Assembly (NCBI RefSeq): GCF_016805305.1
Contig: NZ_JAERQN010000010.1
Span: 124,001-188,000, forward strand
Source of the DNA: Falsiroseomonas ponticola
Lineage (GTDB): Bacteria; Pseudomonadota; Alphaproteobacteria; Acetobacterales; Acetobacteraceae
DNA length: 64,000 bases
Direction: 5' to 3'
Positions 15,961 to 24,517 of this stretch are shown piece after piece (within the stretch, counting starts at the first letter, position 1; every line of letters starts with the position of its first letter). The translations under genes were made by a program, and so were the position numbers. The notes beneath the pieces were generated by a model that saw only the letters and a list, made by a program, of their open reading frames with translations, searched no databases and was not told the DNA's origin.

Positions 15961-17160
15961 TCAGCCCTGGCGCCAGGCGGGGAAGGGGTCCTGGAAGCGG
16001 CCCCAGGCCTTGGGGCCGCCGCGCATCTCGTCCTCCGTCAGCAGGCAGGCATCGAGGGCGCGGCGCAGCGCGGCTTCCGCCATGCCGATGCCGATGAAGA
16101 CGATCTCCTGCCGCCGGTCGCCGAAGGGTTCCTGCCAGTTCGCCATGACGCCGCGGCGCCAGTCCGGGTTGTCGGGCCAGCGCTCCCGCGGCTGGGCAGC
16201 CCACCAGAAGCCCGCGGCCTCATGCCGCCCGACCGCGCCGGCCAGCTGCCAGGACCCCGCCCAGGGCATGCGGGTGGCGAGCCAGAAGAAGCCCTTGGCG
16301 CGGATCACGCCGGGCAGGTCGCCCTCGATCAGGCGCTTGAAGCGGGCGGGGTGGAGGGGGCGGCGGGCGCGCCAGACGAAGCTGGTGATGCCGAATTCCT
16401 CGCTTTCCGGCAGGTGCTGGCCGGAGAGCGCCTGTGCCCAGCCGGCGGCCTGGGAGGCGCTGGCGAAGTCGAAGCGGCCGGTCTCCAGCACATGGCGCAG
16501 CGGCACCTGGCCCTGGACGCAGGCCAGGATCTCCGCCCGCGGGTTGAAGGTGGCGAGGATGCCGGCGAGGCGGCCCATCTCCTCCGGCGTCACGCGGTCC
16601 GCCTTGTTCACGACGATGACGTCGGCGAATTCCACCTGCTCCACCAGCAGGTCCACCAGCAGGCGCGTATCCTCCTCCCCGGTCGCCTGGCCGCGGGCGC
16701 GGAGGCTGTCGGCGCTGCCGTAATCCGCGAGGAAGGCGGCGGCATCGACCACCGTCACCATGGTGTCGAGGCGCGCGATGTCGGAGAGGGAGAAGCCGTC
16801 CTCTGTCCGGAAGTCGAAGGTGGCGGCGACGGGCATCGGTTCGCTGATGCCGGTGCTCTCGATCAGCAGGGCGTCGAAGCGGCCCTCCCTGGCGAGCTTC
16901 GTCACCTCCTGCATCAGATCCTCCCGCAGCGTGCAGCAGATGCAGCCGTTGGACATCTCGACCAGGCGTTCCTCGGTGCGGGAGAGGTTAGCTGTGTTGC
17001 CGACCAGGGCGGCGTCGATGTTCACCTCCGACATGTCGTTGACGATGACGGCGACGCGGCGGCCTTCCCGGTTCGCCAGGACATGGTTCAGCAGCGTCGT
17101 CTTGCCGGCGCCGAGGAAGCCGGAGAGCACGGTGACGGGCAGGCGGCGATCGGCGCTCAT
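15961..17160 (-). CDS. COG0523 (CobW/ZigA-type) metal-chaperone GTPase
   Basis: A 399-residue G3E-family GTPase thought to insert or traffic metal, in this clade usually zinc. It has Walker A SGFLGAGKTTLLNHVL (residues about 12-27), the family's metal-binding GCICCTLREDL (C-x-C-C, near residue 72), a switch-like ESTGISEP, NKAD for guanine specificity, and a CobW C-terminal domain from about residue 255. Its start overlaps the stop of the DUF1826 gene (ATGA), so the pair forms one transcript behind a Zur-box-like site. This context favours a zinc-starvation role over cobalamin synthesis, for which no genes are nearby. Confidence 0.9.
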   Translation of the reverse strand: MSADRRLPVTVLSGFLGAGKTTLLNHVLANREGRRVAVIVNDMSEVNIDAALVGNTANLSRTEERLVEMSNGCICCTLREDLMQEVTKLAREGRFDALLIESTGISEPMPVAATFDFRTEDGFSLSDIARLDTMVTVVDAAAFLADYGSADSLRARGQATGEEDTRLLVDLLVEQVEFADVIVVNKADRVTPEEMGRLAGILATFNPRAEILACVQGQVPLRHVLETGRFDFASASQAAGWAQALSGQHLPESEEFGITSFVWRARRPLHPARFKRLIEGDLPGVIRAKGFFWLATRMPWAGSWQLAGAVGRHEAAGFWWAAQPRERWPDNPDWRRGVMANWQEPFGDRRQEIVFIGIGMAEAALRRALDACLLTEDEMRGGPKAWGRFQDPFPAWRQG

Positions 17161-17777
17161 GGCGCGGGGAACCGGCCGGGCTCGTCGAGGCAGAGGACGA
17201 GGCGGAGCGGCGCGTCATCGGGGTTGGGGGGCGATCGGTGGATGCAGCCATTGCCCGCATTGCCCGGCCAGGCCTCCCTCTTCAGGACCGCGACATCGCC
17301 GGTCGCGAGGCGTTCGGGCGCCATCATCAGATGGGCGGGGTCCAGCCGGCGGGCCAGCGCCGCGCCGCCGCCGAGGTCCAGCCATTCGGTGCCGGGGCCG
17401 GCATAGGTGCAGAGCAGGCGGAGCCCGACCGCATCGGCGTGCCAGCGATGGCAGCCGCGGCCGAGCAGCGCCTCCAGCCGGATGCGGACCCGGTCCTGGC
17501 CGACCAGGGCGGCGAAGGTGGTGGCCAGCGCGGCGATGTCGGCGCGCAGCAGGTCCGGCAGCGGGACCTGGCGGGCGAGGGCGGCGAGGGCCGCTTCCGG
17601 CGCATCCTCCGCGATCGCGACGAAGGGGCCGCGGGCGAGGAGCGGCGTGAGGCCGGCGAAGAGGCAGACCGGCAGCGCGCGGCGCCAGGCCGCGACATTG
17701 GTGCCCGCGCGCAGGACGGGGGCGAGGCTGGCCATCGCGGCCAGGGGGGAGGGGGGATCGGCGTGGTCGAGCGGCAT
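17157..17777 (-). CDS. DUF1826 domain-containing protein
   Basis: A 206-residue protein matching DUF1826, a family of unknown activity that often accompanies COG0523 GTPases. Conserved features are GCHRWHADAVGLRLLCTYAG (a Cys/His-rich strand region, about residue 110-130), GTEWL and a late GNGCIHRSPP, which together suggest a double-stranded beta-helix with metal-binding His/Cys residues; that fold is an inference. Start at 17777 is chosen over an upstream in-frame codon because the latter would lie in the promoter. Translationally coupled to the downstream GTPase. Confidence 0.8.
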   Translation of the reverse strand: MPLDHADPPSPLAAMASLAPVLRAGTNVAAWRRALPVCLFAGLTPLLARGPFVAIAEDAPEAALAALARQVPLPDLLRADIAALATTFAALVGQDRVRIRLEALLGRGCHRWHADAVGLRLLCTYAGPGTEWLDLGGGAALARRLDPAHLMMAPERLATGDVAVLKREAWPGNAGNGCIHRSPPNPDDAPLRLVLCLDEPGRFPAP

Positions 17778-17791
17778 GGCGGGGCGTCCGA

Positions 17792-17808
17792 ATGGTACAG
17801 TATAACAT
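17792..17808 (-). promoter_or_regulatory. Candidate Zur operator
   Basis: A 17-bp imperfect palindrome, ATGTTATACTGTACCAT on the minus strand, lies 15 bp upstream of the DUF1826 start. It resembles the AT-rich Zur box (ATGTTATA-n-TATAACAT) seen before zinc-homeostasis genes, and stands out from the GC-rich surroundings. A TATACT hexamer inside it could be a -10 element, so repressor binding would block transcription. Confidence 0.55.
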
Positions 17809-17878
17809 AACGGAACGGCCCCGGGCTTCAAGGCGGCGATGACGCGCGCGTGACTCGACGCGGGCGGGTGGGCGGGAA

Positions 17879-17900
17879 TAGTAAGGCATATGACTAACCA
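17879..17900. promoter_or_regulatory. Candidate ArsR operator over the arsR-like start codon
   Basis: TAGTAAGGCAT and ATGACTAACCA form a 22-bp imperfect inverted repeat (8 of 11 positions) centred on CATATG, whose ATG is the start codon of the ArsR-family gene. A repressor bound here would block its own transcription or initiation. Confidence 0.5.
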
Positions 17901-18237
17901 TCAGCCGGCGCTGGACCGCGCCTTCCATGCCCTGTCGGACCCGACGCGCCGCGCCATCGTCGCGCGGCTGGTGCAGGGGCCGGCTTCCGTTTCCGACCTG
18001 GCGGCGCCCTTCGGCTTCGCCATGCCGACGCTGCTGCAGCACCTGCGGGTGCTGGAGGGCAGCGGGCTGATCGGCACCAGCAAGGCGGGGCGGGTGCGCA
18101 CCTGCCGGCTGAACCCGGCGGCGCTGGCGGAGACGGAGCAATGGCTGGCGCGGCAGCGCGCGGCCTGGGAGGGGCGGCTGGACCGGCTGGAGGCGCTGGC
18201 CCTGCAACTGCACAAGGAGGAGAACGGCCATGGCTGA
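17890..18237 (+). CDS. ArsR/SmtB-family transcriptional regulator
   Basis: A 115-residue winged-helix repressor. The HTH is DLAAPFGFAMPTLLQHLRVL, preceded by the family signature FHALSDPTRRAIVARLV; the wing is SKAGRVRTCRLNP. It lacks the Cys-rich metal site of ArsR/SmtB proper and belongs to the subgroup encoded with SRPBCC/AHSA1 proteins. It overlaps the downstream gene by eight bases. No clear ribosome-binding site precedes the ATG, so it may be leaderless. A palindrome covering the start codon suggests autorepression. Confidence 0.9.
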   Translation: MTNHQPALDRAFHALSDPTRRAIVARLVQGPASVSDLAAPFGFAMPTLLQHLRVLEGSGLIGTSKAGRVRTCRLNPAALAETEQWLARQRAAWEGRLDRLEALALQLHKEENGHG

Positions 18238-18706
18238 CGCTGCCCAGGACCTCGACCTGGTCTTCACGCGGGTGGTGGCGGTGCCGCCGCGCCTGGTCTG
18301 GCGCTGCTGGACGGAGCCCGCGCTGCTGGTGCGCTGGTTCACGCCGCATCCCTGGAAGACGATCCATGCGGAGGTCGATCTCCGCCCCGGCGGCATCTTC
18401 CACACCGTGATGGAAAGCCCCGAGGGCAAGGTGATGGATGAGCCGCCGGGCTGCTGGCTGGAGGTGGTGCCGCATTCGCGCCTGGTCTGGACGGATGCGC
18501 TGCTGCCGGGCTTCCGGCCGCGGCCCAACCCCTTCGTCACGGCCGTGCTGACCTTCGAGGCGGTGGCCGAGGGCACGCGCTACACCGCGCGCGTGATGCA
18601 CAAGGATGGCGCGGACCGGGAACGCCATGCGGCGATGGGCTTCGAGCATGGCTGGGGCGCGGCGCTGGACCAGCTGGTCGGGATCGCGCGCGGGCTGGAG
18701 GCTTGA
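18230..18706 (+). CDS. SRPBCC/AHSA1-domain protein
   Basis: A 158-residue START/Bet v1-like protein of the AHSA1 family, a hydrophobic-pocket fold. Typical motifs: VFTRVVAVPPRLVWRCWTEP, LLVRWFTPHPW, DLRPGGIFHTVM and the C-terminal GWGAALDQLVGIA helix. It is encoded overlapping an ArsR-family repressor, the usual pairing, and may sense or process a small hydrophobic ligand for it; the ligand is unknown. Confidence 0.88.
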   Translation: MADAAQDLDLVFTRVVAVPPRLVWRCWTEPALLVRWFTPHPWKTIHAEVDLRPGGIFHTVMESPEGKVMDEPPGCWLEVVPHSRLVWTDALLPGFRPRPNPFVTAVLTFEAVAEGTRYTARVMHKDGADRERHAAMGFEHGWGAALDQLVGIARGLEA

Positions 18707-18759
18707 CCGCCTGACGGGCGCCCCCGATCTGCCGCCCACGCAACGACGGGAGAGGCGGG

Positions 18760-19716
18760 ATGGCGATCGGCAGGCGGATGGTGATGGGGGCGGCGGCGGG
18801 GTTGCTGGCCTCGCCCGCCCTGGCGCAGCCGGCCAGGCGGCCGCGCGGGCCCTTCTGGCCGGGCGGCGCCAGGCTCGCCATCGGCGTCTGCATGATGTTC
18901 GAGGCCGATGGCGGCCAGCCCGCCATGTGGCAGAACGGGCCGCCCGGCACGCCCCAGGCGGGGCAGCGCTTCCCCAACCTGCCGATGATCCAGGGCCGCA
19001 CCTATGGCGCGAAGGAGGGCGTGCCGCGGCTGCTGGACCTGTTCGACCGGCTCGGCATCCGCGTCTCCTCCTTCATGATCGGGGAGAGCATCCGCCGCTA
19101 TCCGGAGCTGGCGCGGGAGATCGTGGAGCGCGGGCATGAGGCCGGGGGCCGCACCATCCGCCACGCGCCGCAATACCATCTGCCGAAGGAGCAGGAGCGC
19201 GACTTCCTGCGGGAGGGGTTCGAGGCGCTGCGGAATGCGACCGGCCTGTGGCCCAAGGGCTTCAACGCGCAGGGGCTGCAGGGCAGCGTGAACACCAATG
19301 ACCTGCTGCAGGAACTCGGCCTCATCTACTCCATCGACGACCGGTCCCGCGACGAGCCCTGGATCCAGGTGGTGAACGGGGACAAGGAGCTGTGCCTCGT
19401 GCCCTATATGGGGCACGTCAACGACCTCAACTTCTTCCAGAACCAGCAGCGCAGCCTCGACGATTACGAGCAGATGCTGCGGCAGGAATTCGAGGTGCTC
19501 TACGAGGAAGGTGCGACGCGCCGGCGGATGATGAGCGTGCCGCTGCATGATTTCGTCGCGGGCCGGCCGGCGGTGATCCCCTCCGTCCAGCGCTTCCTCG
19601 ACTGGGCGGGGAAGCACCCCGGCGTGTGGTTCGCGCGGCGGGACGAGATCGCGGAATGGGCGCTGGGGCCGGGGCGGGCGCTGACGCCGCGGGATGCGCC
19701 GGTGCTGCCGGGCTAG
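18760..19716 (+). CDS. Polysaccharide deacetylase (NodB/PuuE-like) family protein
   Basis: A 318-residue exported protein of the NodB-homology superfamily. The signal peptide is MAIGRRMVMGAAAGLLASPA plus LA-Q. The metal Asp motif is FEADGGQ; the His-rich motif is altered, GHEAGGRTIRHAPQYH in place of the usual H-S-x-x-H, and the later GFNAQGLQGS resembles the substrate loop. It looks closer to the allantoinase/PuuE-like branch than to chitin deacetylases. Substrate unknown. A 9-bp-stem hairpin follows the gene. Confidence 0.82.
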   Translation: MAIGRRMVMGAAAGLLASPALAQPARRPRGPFWPGGARLAIGVCMMFEADGGQPAMWQNGPPGTPQAGQRFPNLPMIQGRTYGAKEGVPRLLDLFDRLGIRVSSFMIGESIRRYPELAREIVERGHEAGGRTIRHAPQYHLPKEQERDFLREGFEALRNATGLWPKGFNAQGLQGSVNTNDLLQELGLIYSIDDRSRDEPWIQVVNGDKELCLVPYMGHVNDLNFFQNQQRSLDDYEQMLRQEFEVLYEEGATRRRMMSVPLHDFVAGRPAVIPSVQRFLDWAGKHPGVWFARRDEIAEWALGPGRALTPRDAPVLPG

Positions 19717-19743
19717 CGTCTCCCGGCGAAGCCCCGGCGGGGT

Positions 19744-19764
19744 GCCGGCCCTGGCGGGGCCGGC
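19744..19764. terminator. Bidirectional terminator hairpin
   Basis: GCCGGCCC and GGGCCGGC pair around TGGCG between the convergent deacetylase and LysR genes. There is no T-run, so strength is uncertain. Confidence 0.55.
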
Positions 19765-19773
19765 GACCGGGCC

Positions 19774-20685
19774 TCATGCCTCCGGCTGGCCCTGCCCCGC
19801 CAGCCAGGCCCAGAAGGCCCCGGCGGCCGGCGCCGGATGCGCGCCCGATGGCCTCGCCAGGTGGTAGGCGCGGGGGCTCGGCACGCGGAGCGGCACGGCC
19901 TCCACCAGCCGCCCGTCGCGCAGCTCCTCCGCGATCAGCGCGCTGCGCCCGAGGAGCAGGCCGAGGCCCGACACCGCCGCCCCGACCGCCAGGTTGAAGT
20001 CGTTGAACACCGTGCCGCTGGCCGGCAGCAGCTCCGGCCGCCCCGCCGCCGAGAGCCAGTGCCGCCAGAACGCGTCCGAGGTGTCGTGCAGGAAGGGCAG
20101 TGCGGCCAGGCCCTCCACCGTGCGGGGGCGCCCTTCCAGCAGCGCCGGCGCGGCGACCGGCACAAGCTCCTCGCGCAGCCAGGGCCGCATCTCCACCCCC
20201 GCCGGCGCCGGCCCCGCGGTGTAGCGCACCGCCACGTCGAAGCCCTCCCGCGCCAGATCCACCAGGCGCGTCTCCGCTACCGGCACCACCGCGATGCGCG
20301 GATGCGCCGCCTGGAAGCGCGGCAGGCGCGGCAGCAGCCAGCGCGCCCCGAAGGAGGGCGTGACACTCACCCGCACGACCCCGGCCCCCGCGATGCCGCC
20401 ATCGCGCCGGCGCAATTCGCGCGTGGCGCCGAGCACCAGGGCCAGCGCCTCCGCCGCCGCCGCGTGCAGCCGCCGGCCCGCCGGCGTCAGCGCCACGCCG
20501 CGCGCGCCGAGCGCGAAGAGCGCCACGCCGAGGTCGCCCTCCAGCGCCGCCATCTGCCGGCTGACGGCGCCGGGCGTCAGGTGCAGCGCTTCTGCCGCGG
20601 CGGAGAAGGAGCCAAGGCGCGCGGCGGCGTCGAAGGCCTCCAGCGTGTCCATCGGCGGGGGGCGGAGGCGGGGAGCTTTGCGCAT
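19774..20685 (-). CDS. LysR-family transcriptional regulator
   Basis: A 303-residue LysR regulator. The HTH is at residues about 14-35 (DAAARLGSFSAAAEALHLTP then GAVSRQMAALE), followed by a linker and a periplasmic-binding-like effector domain. The opening RLRPPPMDTLEAFDAAAR resembles the GcvA/AmpR-type start, supporting 20685; an internal ATG at 20652 is possible. It is divergently transcribed from the EamA transporter gene across 66 bp that hold a 13-bp direct repeat, so it probably controls that transporter. Confidence 0.9.
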   Translation of the reverse strand: MRKAPRLRPPPMDTLEAFDAAARLGSFSAAAEALHLTPGAVSRQMAALEGDLGVALFALGARGVALTPAGRRLHAAAAEALALVLGATRELRRRDGGIAGAGVVRVSVTPSFGARWLLPRLPRFQAAHPRIAVVPVAETRLVDLAREGFDVAVRYTAGPAPAGVEMRPWLREELVPVAAPALLEGRPRTVEGLAALPFLHDTSDAFWRHWLSAAGRPELLPASGTVFNDFNLAVGAAVSGLGLLLGRSALIAEELRDGRLVEAVPLRVPSPRAYHLARPSGAHPAPAAGAFWAWLAGQGQPEA

Positions 20686-20726
20686 CGCGCACAGCTTTGG
20701 TGACAGCTTCTCGTTTGCGCAACGCG
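20677..20726. promoter_or_regulatory. Direct repeat in the LysR/EamA divergent promoter
   Basis: TTTGCGCATCGCG (20677-20689, overlapping the LysR start) and TTTGCGCAACGCG (20714-20726) match at 12 of 13 positions and are offset by 37 bp. Both contain the palindromic TTGCGCA(A) core. They are candidate LysR binding sites for coordinated control of both genes. Confidence 0.5.
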
Positions 20727-20751
20727 GCGCCGCGGGGCACCCCTGGGCGCC

Positions 20752-21672
20752 ATGTCCAGCTCCGCATCCCCGGGCGGCGCGGCGGGCGCCACCGCCTTCG
20801 CCTGCGTCGCTGTCACCGTCCTTCTCTGGGCGAGTGCCTTCCCGTCGATCCGCGCCGCCCTCCAGGCCTTCCCGCCGGCCGAGCTGGCCGCGCTGCGCTT
20901 CGCCGTGGCGTCCCTCGCCCTCGGGCTCCATCTCGCCTGGGCGCGCCCGGCGCTGCCCGGTCGCGCCGACCTTCCCCGCATCCTCGCCGCCGGGGGGCTC
21001 GGCATCGCCGCCTACAACCTCCTGCTCAACAGCGGGTCGCGCGTCGTCGATGCGGGCACGGCGAGCTTCCTGGTCAACACGGCGCCGGTCTTCGCCGCCA
21101 TCCTCGGCGCGGCCCTGCTGGGGGAGCGGCTGCGGCCCTGGGGCTGGGTGGGCATCGGGCTGAGCGTCGCGGGCGTGGCGCTGATCGCGGCCGGGCGGGG
21201 CGAGATGGGCTTCGGCGCGGGCGCGCTGCTCGTGCTGGCCGCCGCGCTCTGCCAGGCCGCGCAATTCGTGCTGCAGAAGCCGCTGCTCGCGCGCCGCGGC
21301 GCGCTGCCGGTGACGGCCTGCCTGCTCTGGGCCGGCACGGCGATGCTGCTGCCCTTCCTTCCCGGCGCGCTCGCCACGGCCGCCTCGGCCCCGGCGGAGG
21401 CGCTGGGCGCCGTGATCTTCCTCGGCCTCGGGCCGGCCGCGCTGGCCTATGTCGCCTGGTCCCACGCGCTGTCGCGCCTGCCGGTGGGGCGGGCGGCTTC
21501 CTTCCTCTACCTCGTGCCGCCCGTCGCCACCCTCATCGCCTGGGCCTGGCTCGGCGAGGCGCCGGGGTGGGGCGCGCTGGCCGGCGGCGCCGTCGCGCTC
21601 GCGGGCGTCGTCCTGGTCAACACCATCGGCCGCGCGCCGGCCGCCCCGCCATCCGCAACCAGGGAATCCTGA
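20752..21672 (+). CDS. EamA/DMT-family transporter
   Basis: A 306-residue inner-membrane protein with ten predicted hydrophobic segments in two EamA repeats. Repeat 1 includes WASAFPSIRAALQAFPPAEL and LAALRFAVASLALGLHLAW; repeat 2 starts around residue 150 and includes YVAWSHALSRLPVGRA and FLYLVPPVATLIAW. DMT permeases mostly export amino acids or metabolites. Divergent from a LysR regulator, its likely controller, and two bases upstream of asd, so the three might share amino-acid-related control. Confidence 0.9.
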   Translation: MSSSASPGGAAGATAFACVAVTVLLWASAFPSIRAALQAFPPAELAALRFAVASLALGLHLAWARPALPGRADLPRILAAGGLGIAAYNLLLNSGSRVVDAGTASFLVNTAPVFAAILGAALLGERLRPWGWVGIGLSVAGVALIAAGRGEMGFGAGALLVLAAALCQAAQFVLQKPLLARRGALPVTACLLWAGTAMLLPFLPGALATAASAPAEALGAVIFLGLGPAALAYVAWSHALSRLPVGRAASFLYLVPPVATLIAWAWLGEAPGWGALAGGAVALAGVVLVNTIGRAPAAPPSATRES

Positions 21673-21674
21673 CC

Positions 21675-22742
21675 ATGGCCGAAGGGCTGCGCGTCGCCGT
21701 GGGCGGCGCCACGGGCAATGTCGGCGCGGCGATGCTGCGCGTGCTGGAGGAGCGGGACTTCCCCGTGGCCGAGGTGATCCCGCTCGCCTCCGCCGCCTCC
21801 GCCGGGCGGCAGGTGCCGTTCCGGGGTGAGGCGCTGGCGGTGCGCGACCTCGCCCGCTTCGACTTCCACGGCACCGACCTGCTGCTGCTCTCGACGGGTG
21901 CCGCCAATGCGCGGGAGACCGCGCCGCGGGCGGCGGCGGCGGGCTGCATCGTGATCGACAACTCCTCCGCCTTCCGCATGGACCCCGCCGTGCCGCTCGT
22001 GGTGCCGGAGGTGAATCCGGACGCGCTTTCGGGCTGGGCGGCGCGGCGCATCCTGCCCGTCGCCAATTGCTCGACCATCCAGCTCGTCGTCGCGCTGAAG
22101 CCGCTGCATGACGCGGCGGGGCTGCGGCGCGTGGTGGTCTCGACCTACCAGTCGGCCTCCGGCGGCGGGCGGCGGCTGATGGAGCGGCTGCTGCCGCCCG
22201 CCGGCGCCGCGACGGTGGATATGCGCGGCCTGGAGCAAGAGGCGCGCGCGGCGCTGGCGCGGGGTGGCGACACGCCGCTGCCCTTCAATGTCGTGCCCCA
22301 TATCGACGTCTTCCTCGAGGATGGGCGGACCAGGGAGGAGTGGAAGATGGAGGTCGAGACGCGCAGGCTCCTCGGCCTGCCCGACCTCCCGGTCTCCGCC
22401 ACCTGCGTGCGCGTGCCGGTGCTGGTGGCGCATGCGGAGGCCGTCACCGTGGAGCTCGAACGCCCCCTGCCGGCGGAGGCGGCGCGCGCGCTGCTGGCCG
22501 CGGCGCCCGGCATCCGCGTCGTGGATGAGCGGCGGGCCGGCGGCTACGCGACGCCGATCGAGGTGGCGGGCCGGGACGAGGTCTTCGTCTCCCGCCTGCG
22601 GGAGGATCGCGCCCTGCCGAACGGCCTCTCGCTCTGGGTCGTCGCCGACAATGTGCGCAAGGGCGCGGCGCTGAATGCCGTGCAGATCGCGGAGGCGCTG
22701 CTGCGCCGGGGCGATGCCTTCGGCGGGCGTGCGGCGGCGTGA
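21675..22742 (+). CDS. asd: Aspartate-semialdehyde dehydrogenase
   Basis: A 355-residue NADPH-dependent enzyme converting aspartyl phosphate to aspartate semialdehyde for lysine, threonine, methionine and peptidoglycan precursors. Visible: the nucleotide-binding VGGATGNVGAAMLRVL, IDNSSAFRMD, the catalytic Cys132 in ANCSTIQLVVAL, VVSTYQSASGGG and the C-terminal DNVRKGAALNAVQIAE. The ATG at 21675 is taken as start; the reading frame stays open far upstream but there it is a shadow of the transporter gene. It lies two bases after the EamA transporter. Whether this is the only asd in the genome cannot be told. Confidence 0.95.
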   Translation: MAEGLRVAVGGATGNVGAAMLRVLEERDFPVAEVIPLASAASAGRQVPFRGEALAVRDLARFDFHGTDLLLLSTGAANARETAPRAAAAGCIVIDNSSAFRMDPAVPLVVPEVNPDALSGWAARRILPVANCSTIQLVVALKPLHDAAGLRRVVVSTYQSASGGGRRLMERLLPPAGAATVDMRGLEQEARAALARGGDTPLPFNVVPHIDVFLEDGRTREEWKMEVETRRLLGLPDLPVSATCVRVPVLVAHAEAVTVELERPLPAEAARALLAAAPGIRVVDERRAGGYATPIEVAGRDEVFVSRLREDRALPNGLSLWVVADNVRKGAALNAVQIAEALLRRGDAFGGRAAA

Positions 22743-22759
22743 GGGGCCGGCGGCCGCCT

Positions 22760-24484
22760 CTACCCCGCCCGCAGCGCCCCCTCCGCCACCACCAGCCGGC
22801 GCCCATGGAACTGCGCGACCGCGGGGCGGTGGGCGATGGAGAGCACGGCGGTGCCGGGCAGGCGTTCCGCCACCAGGCGGTACAGCGCTTCCTCCCCCGC
22901 CGGGTCCAGGCTGGCCGTCGCCTCGTCCAGGAAGAGGAAGTCGGGCTTCACCAGCAGGGCGCGGGCGATGGCCAGGCGTTGCTGCTCGCCGCCGGACAGG
23001 CGACGGTCCCAGGCATCCTCCTCATCGAGCCGGTCCAGCAGATGGGGGAGGCCGGCGGCGGAGAGGGCCTCCCGCACCGCATCCTCGGACACCGTCGTGG
23101 CGTCCAGCGGGTAGCAGACGGCGCGGCGGAGGCTGCCCAGCGGGAGGTAGGGGCGCTGCGGCAGGAAGAGGGCGCGGGCGCCGTCCGGGACATGGGTGGT
23201 GCCCCGGCCGAAGGGCCAGATGCCGGCCAGCGCGCGGAACAGCGTGGACTTCCCGCTGCCGGAGGCGCCGGTGATCAGCACGGCCTCCCCCTTCTCCAGC
23301 CGGAGCGACGCATCGCGCAGCAGCACGCGGCCGCCGGGCAGGCTGATGGTGACGTCGTCCAGCACCACGGCGGCATCGGCGCCGGGGGTGGCGCGGACGC
23401 CATCGGTGGCGGCGCGGGCGGCCTCGATGGCCTGGCGGAAGCCGGTCAGGCGTTCGACGGTGGCGCGCCATTCCGTCAGGCGGGCGTAGTTGTCCACGAA
23501 CCAGGAGAGCGCGCCCTGCACCTGGCCGAAGGCGCTGCTGGTCTGGATCAGGCCGCCCAGCGGGATGCGGCCGGCGAAATAGGCGGGGGCGGCGACGACG
23601 ATGGGAAAGATGCTCGCCACCTGGGTGAAGCCCGCGGTGAAGAAGGTGAGGCGCTTGGTGGCGGTCATGATCGCCCACCAGTTCTCCGTCAGCGCGCCGA
23701 AGCGGGCGAGCAGGCCGCGCTTCTCATCGGCCTCGCCCTGGTGCAGCGCCACGCCCTCCACATTGTCCCGCAGCCGGACCAGGGCGTAGCGGAAATCGGC
23801 CTCGACCCGTTGCTGGAGGAAGTTGAGGCGGATCAGCGGCCGGCCGATGAGATGCGCGATCCAGGTGCCGAGCACGGAATAGAGGATGGCGACCCAGACC
23901 ATGTAGCCGGGGATGGTGATGCCGAAGACCTCCAGCGGGCCGGAGAGCGACCAGAGCACGAGGATGAAGGAGAGCAGCGTGACGACGCTGTTCATCAGCC
24001 CGAGGCCGAGCGAGAGCGTGTCATCCACGAAGAGGCGGAGGTCGTCGGCCAGGCGCTGGTCGGGGTTGTCGGTGGCGGGGTCCGTCAGGGCGATGCGGTA
24101 ATAGGCGCGGTCGGCCAGCCAGCGATCCAGGTAGTCCCGCGTCAGCCAGCGGCGCCAGCGGATCTGCAGCGCCTGGCGGAGATAGAGCTGGTAGACCGCG
24201 ATCAGGATGTAGGCGCAGGCGACGACGGTGAAGCCCGGGAACCAGGTGCCATCGGCCTCCCCCCCCAGGAAGAGCAGCGCCCAGAAGGTGGCGGCGTCCT
24301 TCTGCTCCAGCGTGTTGTAGAAGGCGCGCTGCCAGTAGGTCAGCACCACCGTCATGCCGACCAGGGACAGGTTCAGCACGATGACGGCGGCCAGCAGCAG
24401 CAGCCCGCGGCCGCGCTCCTCGCTGACCCAATAGGGGCGGGTCAGCGTCCAGGCGTCATGGAGGAAGGAGCCGAGGCGTCGCAT
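22760..24484 (-). CDS. ABC transporter, fused permease/ATPase (SbmA/YddA-like)
   Basis: A 574-residue half-transporter with an ABC_membrane_2 domain (about residues 20-310, several long hydrophobic segments, e.g. GLLLLAAVIVLNLSLVGMTV) and a C-terminal ATPase: Walker A ITGASGSGKSTLFRAL, signature LSGGEQQRLAIARALL, Walker B FLFLDEATASLD. This matches the YddA/BacA-related family with ATPase (also Rv1819c, ABCD proteins), which move hydrophilic peptides, cobalamin or acyl-CoA. It is the last gene of a five-gene operon, 33 bp after the DUF1499 gene. Substrate unknown. Confidence 0.9.
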   Translation of the reverse strand: MRRLGSFLHDAWTLTRPYWVSEERGRGLLLLAAVIVLNLSLVGMTVVLTYWQRAFYNTLEQKDAATFWALLFLGGEADGTWFPGFTVVACAYILIAVYQLYLRQALQIRWRRWLTRDYLDRWLADRAYYRIALTDPATDNPDQRLADDLRLFVDDTLSLGLGLMNSVVTLLSFILVLWSLSGPLEVFGITIPGYMVWVAILYSVLGTWIAHLIGRPLIRLNFLQQRVEADFRYALVRLRDNVEGVALHQGEADEKRGLLARFGALTENWWAIMTATKRLTFFTAGFTQVASIFPIVVAAPAYFAGRIPLGGLIQTSSAFGQVQGALSWFVDNYARLTEWRATVERLTGFRQAIEAARAATDGVRATPGADAAVVLDDVTISLPGGRVLLRDASLRLEKGEAVLITGASGSGKSTLFRALAGIWPFGRGTTHVPDGARALFLPQRPYLPLGSLRRAVCYPLDATTVSEDAVREALSAAGLPHLLDRLDEEDAWDRRLSGGEQQRLAIARALLVKPDFLFLDEATASLDPAGEEALYRLVAERLPGTAVLSIAHRPAVAQFHGRRLVVAEGALRAG

Positions 24485-24517
24485 GGGCGGGAATCCAGAG
24501 GCCGGACCCCGCCATTA

